From IMG/VR virus record IMGVR_UViG_3300026533_000002, positions 1 to 64,000 of that record: DNA of 64,000 nt; one strand, given 5' to 3'. This DNA is from a virus. The notes under the pieces are model-generated. The model was not told where the DNA came from and searched no databases. It saw only the letters and a program-made list of their open reading frames with translations. This document shows positions 61,652 through 64,000 of the stretch, one piece after another (the stretch's first letter is position 1; each line of letters starts with the position of its first letter). The position numbers and the translations under genes were made by a program.

Positions 61652-62127
61652 GGCTTAGCTAGAGATGCTTCAGCTACTAATGGTTTGATAGCTTTTATAC
61701 TTTCAACCTCGTCTTGTAACTTCTTCTTAGCAGCATCCTTCTCAGCTTGTTCTTTATCTTTAATAGCTTTCTTCTCAGCTCTTTCTAAAGCTCTAGCTTC
61801 TTTATCAGCTTCCTCAGCTGTCATAGCTTCTAAGCGTTTACTCTCTTCTTCATCGTAAGAATCTATCTGTTCTTGTGTTCTACCAAATGATGGTAGCTTC
61901 ACACCTTTAACAGACTTCTTAGTAACTGGTTTAGTAGCTACATTATCAGGGAACTTGCCTATACTTTGCTTAGAAGAGCTAGAAAGGTCTAAGGTAGGTA
62001 AATATACCTGAACAGAGGGTTTATGCTCTGTAGGTTTTAATTTGGACTCAGGCGAGGTACTGAGCAGCTCCATTACTTTTATTACTTCAGAAGGAGTAAG
62101 TTCTAATGTTATTGATACTTTATTCAT
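61639..62127 (-). CDS. Hypothetical charged coiled-coil protein, 162 aa
   Basis: Residues ~90-145 form a highly charged Ala/Glu/Lys coiled coil; the start (MNKVSITLELTPSEVIKVMELL) is a short beta-alpha unit. First gene downstream of the 247-base gap. Not recognised. Confidence 0.45.
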   Translation of the reverse strand: MNKVSITLELTPSEVIKVMELLSTSPESKLKPTEHKPSVQVYLPTLDLSSSSKQSIGKFPDNVATKPVTKKSVKGVKLPSFGRTQEQIDSYDEEESKRLEAMTAEEADKEARALERAEKKAIKDKEQAEKDAAKKKLQDEVESIKAIKPLVAEASLAKPWEV

Positions 62128-62374
62128 ATATCTCCTTTAATTTAAGTTTATGCTAGCTATAGGGCTTCCACCTATAGATGTAGTACCTAGCTATATGTTC
62201 ATAATTACACAAAGTTGCACCTATTATACTTCTATAATTAATCAAGCCTAGGAGTGTCTTTTAGTACTCAGCTTGTATCTGTTAGTAATTCCACCACTAG
62301 TATAGGTTAGTTTTAGCTAAAGCATAACCAGGCTATGCAGGTAGTTTATACTCATAACTGATGGAGTATTTACA
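62128..62374. other. Gene-free, repeat-rich intergenic region
   Basis: 247 bases with no plausible gene. It contains CTATAGG/CCTATAG (62157-62163 and 62171-62177), a direct repeat CTAGCTAT (62153 and 62187), a palindrome TTTAGCTAAA (62312-62321) and a 17-base hairpin at 62322-62338 with a 7-bp stem (one G-T on the minus strand) and 3-base loop. A minus-strand GTATAAT lies near 62230. Candidate early promoter or origin region. Confidence 0.4.
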
Positions 62375-62995
62375 CTATTTAGCAGAACCTACATTAATAG
62401 TTGGTTGAGATGAGTTCTGTGCAATGTTAACACGAGCTTCTCTCTCTGCATCAATAGTCTTATTAGCTGCTACTAAAGAAGCTTCAAGATAAGATACTTT
62501 ATCAGTAAGAGTAGTAACTTTAGCTGCTACTTCAGCATTAGCTATTTGATGTTCAGCTGTCAATGCTTGAATCTTAGAGTCTAGTTCTCTTTTAGCTTCA
62601 TCTTTAAGCTGTTGCTTAATAGCTAAGATAGAAGCATCTGCTTGTGCTTGAATAGTAACTTCTTTATTCTCTAACTCAAGTAAGTCATCTCTGTTAATAG
62701 TAACTACATTACGAACTGTCAGTAATTTCTTTAATTCAACCTCTTCATTCTCACGAATCTTAAGTTTAAGCTCAACTTCTGCATTACGTACTTTAAGTGA
62801 ATACTCTTCATTTAAGCCTTGTAACTCAGCTTGTTTAGCATCAACTTCCTCGTTAATAGATGTAACTGTATCTTTAAACTTCTCAATAGAATTAAGAACT
62901 TTAGTTAAATCTGCTGCTGATTTCTCTAATGCTTTAGAAGCTTTTAAAGTCTCTACTGATGTTGCTTTACTTGGTGTTGTTTTCTGTACTGCCAT
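62375..62995 (-). CDS. Coiled-coil protein, 206 aa
   Basis: Continuous charged coiled coil over residues ~20-190, short Ser/Gln tail. Many GTA/ACT codons and few AGA, unlike its neighbours, suggesting high expression. Likely a structural or scaffolding role in the early programme; not recognised. Confidence 0.5.
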   Translation of the reverse strand: MAVQKTTPSKATSVETLKASKALEKSAADLTKVLNSIEKFKDTVTSINEEVDAKQAELQGLNEEYSLKVRNAEVELKLKIRENEEVELKKLLTVRNVVTINRDDLLELENKEVTIQAQADASILAIKQQLKDEAKRELDSKIQALTAEHQIANAEVAAKVTTLTDKVSYLEASLVAANKTIDAEREARVNIAQNSSQPTINVGSAK

Positions 62996-63039
62996 TGTTA
63001 AATGCCTTATATTAGTTTATGTGTATACTTATATACCGC

Positions 63040-63717
63040 TTACACTAAAGCGGACTTGCTATCAATTAACTTTAAAGTTTTAACTAGTAACTTAGCTTTA
63101 CTAAGTGTCTCCGCTTCGTCTGGTTTTGAGTTTGTACGAGCTTTATACTCTTCATATTCTCTGTAATATTCAGTTAATAAATCTTCTATAACTGTTAAGT
63201 TCTTAGCCTTATTCTCTAGCTTCCACATTTCTAAAGCTAGTATCCTATTAACTAAATGCCCTCCAGTCACAGCATTAGTAAAAGAATCTGAGTATGTGTT
63301 AAATACATGGTTATAATATTGAGTATTAGCTCCAACTATTTTAGCTAATCCAAATACAGCTGTGTATGTATTATGATCATGTATTACATTCTCTGTATAC
63401 TTAAATGTTTCTAAATACTCTTCATAAGTGAATAGGCTAGTTGCATTGCTGTTTACTTTTTTACTTGTTATCTGTTTACAGATGTACGACATATTATCTA
63501 GTATATAAGCAGGCAGTGATCTACTAGACTTAGAGTCGAATAGATGAACAAGATAAGCACTGTACCTATATTCCAGCACAAGTTCATCATCGTTTAACCT
63601 ACGTACTCCCCAATAATCTGATATACAGTCAGAAGCTCTAAGTAACTCCTCTATCTCTTTGATAGTAGTTACATCTTTAGCATAAGACATTGCTGCCTTG
63701 AATTCAAATAAGTTCAT
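63040..63717 (-). CDS. Hypothetical 225-aa protein
   Basis: Helical protein without known motifs. Its start shares one base with the stop of the gene at the right edge. Not recognised. Confidence 0.45.
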   Translation of the reverse strand: MNLFEFKAAMSYAKDVTTIKEIEELLRASDCISDYWGVRRLNDDELVLEYRYSAYLVHLFDSKSSRSLPAYILDNMSYICKQITSKKVNSNATSLFTYEEYLETFKYTENVIHDHNTYTAVFGLAKIVGANTQYYNHVFNTYSDSFTNAVTGGHLVNRILALEMWKLENKAKNLTVIEDLLTEYYREYEEYKARTNSKPDEAETLSKAKLLVKTLKLIDSKSALV

Positions 63718-64000
63718 TATATTCCTTTAATTACTTTAGTAGCATATACATACTTTTGTCTAATATCTAGTACTTCTTCCTCATATACAGGCTTGTTTAT
63801 CTCATCTTTAAGTTGTTTAAGTAGCACATGTAGAGGAGAATCTTTCTTAGCTTGGATCTTATTTATTAGGGCAGTTAGTATCAGTATCTGATCTATTACT
63901 ACAGGTACTTGATCTTTTTTAATCCTTGTACTTCTGTCTAGGCCAGTTACAAACTTATGCATAGTGCTAGGCTGCATAGATTTAAAGTTCAATGATAATG
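63717..64000 (-). CDS. Hypothetical protein, probably 5'-truncated by the window edge
   Basis: The frame is open to the edge of the window. Within the window the only starts are TTG at 63992 and ATG at 63977, neither with a good ribosome-binding site, so the true start is probably beyond 64,000. About 94 codons visible; helical, basic. Unknown. Confidence 0.45.
   Translation of the reverse strand, partial: LSLNFKSMQPSTMHKFVTGLDRSTRIKKDQVPVVIDQILILTALINKIQAKKDSPLHVLLKQLKDEINKPVYEEEVLDIRQKYVYATKVIKGI

Noticed and set aside
1-64000. CRISPR array, insertion sequence or integrase
   Set aside because: No regularly spaced repeats, transposase DDE pattern or recombinase motifs seen on either strand.

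Overview
The window looks like most of the genome of an A+T-rich, N4-related tailed phage of podovirus type. The evidence is gene order and motifs. Rightward genes run portal, small head proteins, acidic scaffold, N4-gp56-like major capsid protein, several internal or appendage proteins, then three giant virion proteins. The first giant (2,696 aa) carries all four signature motifs of a T7/N4-type single-subunit RNA polymerase with N4-like spacing, so I read it as a virion RNA polymerase (vRNAP). No tRNA, rRNA, integrase, CRISPR array, terminase or lysis gene was recognised. The host cannot be named.

Layout: (1) 1-30,940, + strand, late/structural block: portal to capsid (1-5,056), internal proteins (5,242-13,212), vRNAP (13,255-21,345), two giant polyvalent-type proteins with zinc-protease-like motifs (21,345-30,940). 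(2) 30,937-38,147, - strand: regulator, GIY-YIG protein, UvrD-type helicase, MazG-like protein, ClpP-like protease, ATP-dependent DNA ligase, NrdB. (3) 38,128-46,762, - strand: NrdA carrying a mini-intein, Rnl2-type RNA ligase, MYG1-like nuclease, SSB-like protein, Sak4-like ATPase, PD-(D/E)XK nuclease, RusA-like resolvase. (4) 46,759-58,211, - strand: antirepressor, AEP-type primase, DUF3987-type helicase, HNH endonuclease, and a T7-type DNA polymerase split into separate polymerase and exonuclease genes with RNA-repair genes between them. (5) 58,211-64,000, - strand: uncharacterised, tightly overlapping genes running off the right edge.

How it fits together: a vRNAP injected with the DNA would transcribe the leftward block. 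That block supplies nucleotides (class I RNR, MazG-like), replication (primase, helicase, split Pol A, SSB, ligase), recombination (Sak4, RusA, nuclease) and tRNA/RNA repair (CCA-adding enzyme, RlaP-like nucleotidyltransferase, RNA ligase). Host-type RNA polymerase would then read late genes from sigma70-like TATAAT promoters seen before several structural genes. Early and late blocks converge at about 30.94 kb, the mirror image of N4.

Points of most interest: the split DNA polymerase with an RNA-repair cassette in the gap; an intein placed exactly at the catalytic cysteine of NrdA; an 11-bp hairpin that hides the vRNAP ribosome-binding site next to a promoter that would bypass it; a duplicated metalloprotease-like module whose second copy has lost its histidines; a DNA ligase that seems to start on a non-AUG codon; and an apparent frame break in the portal gene.
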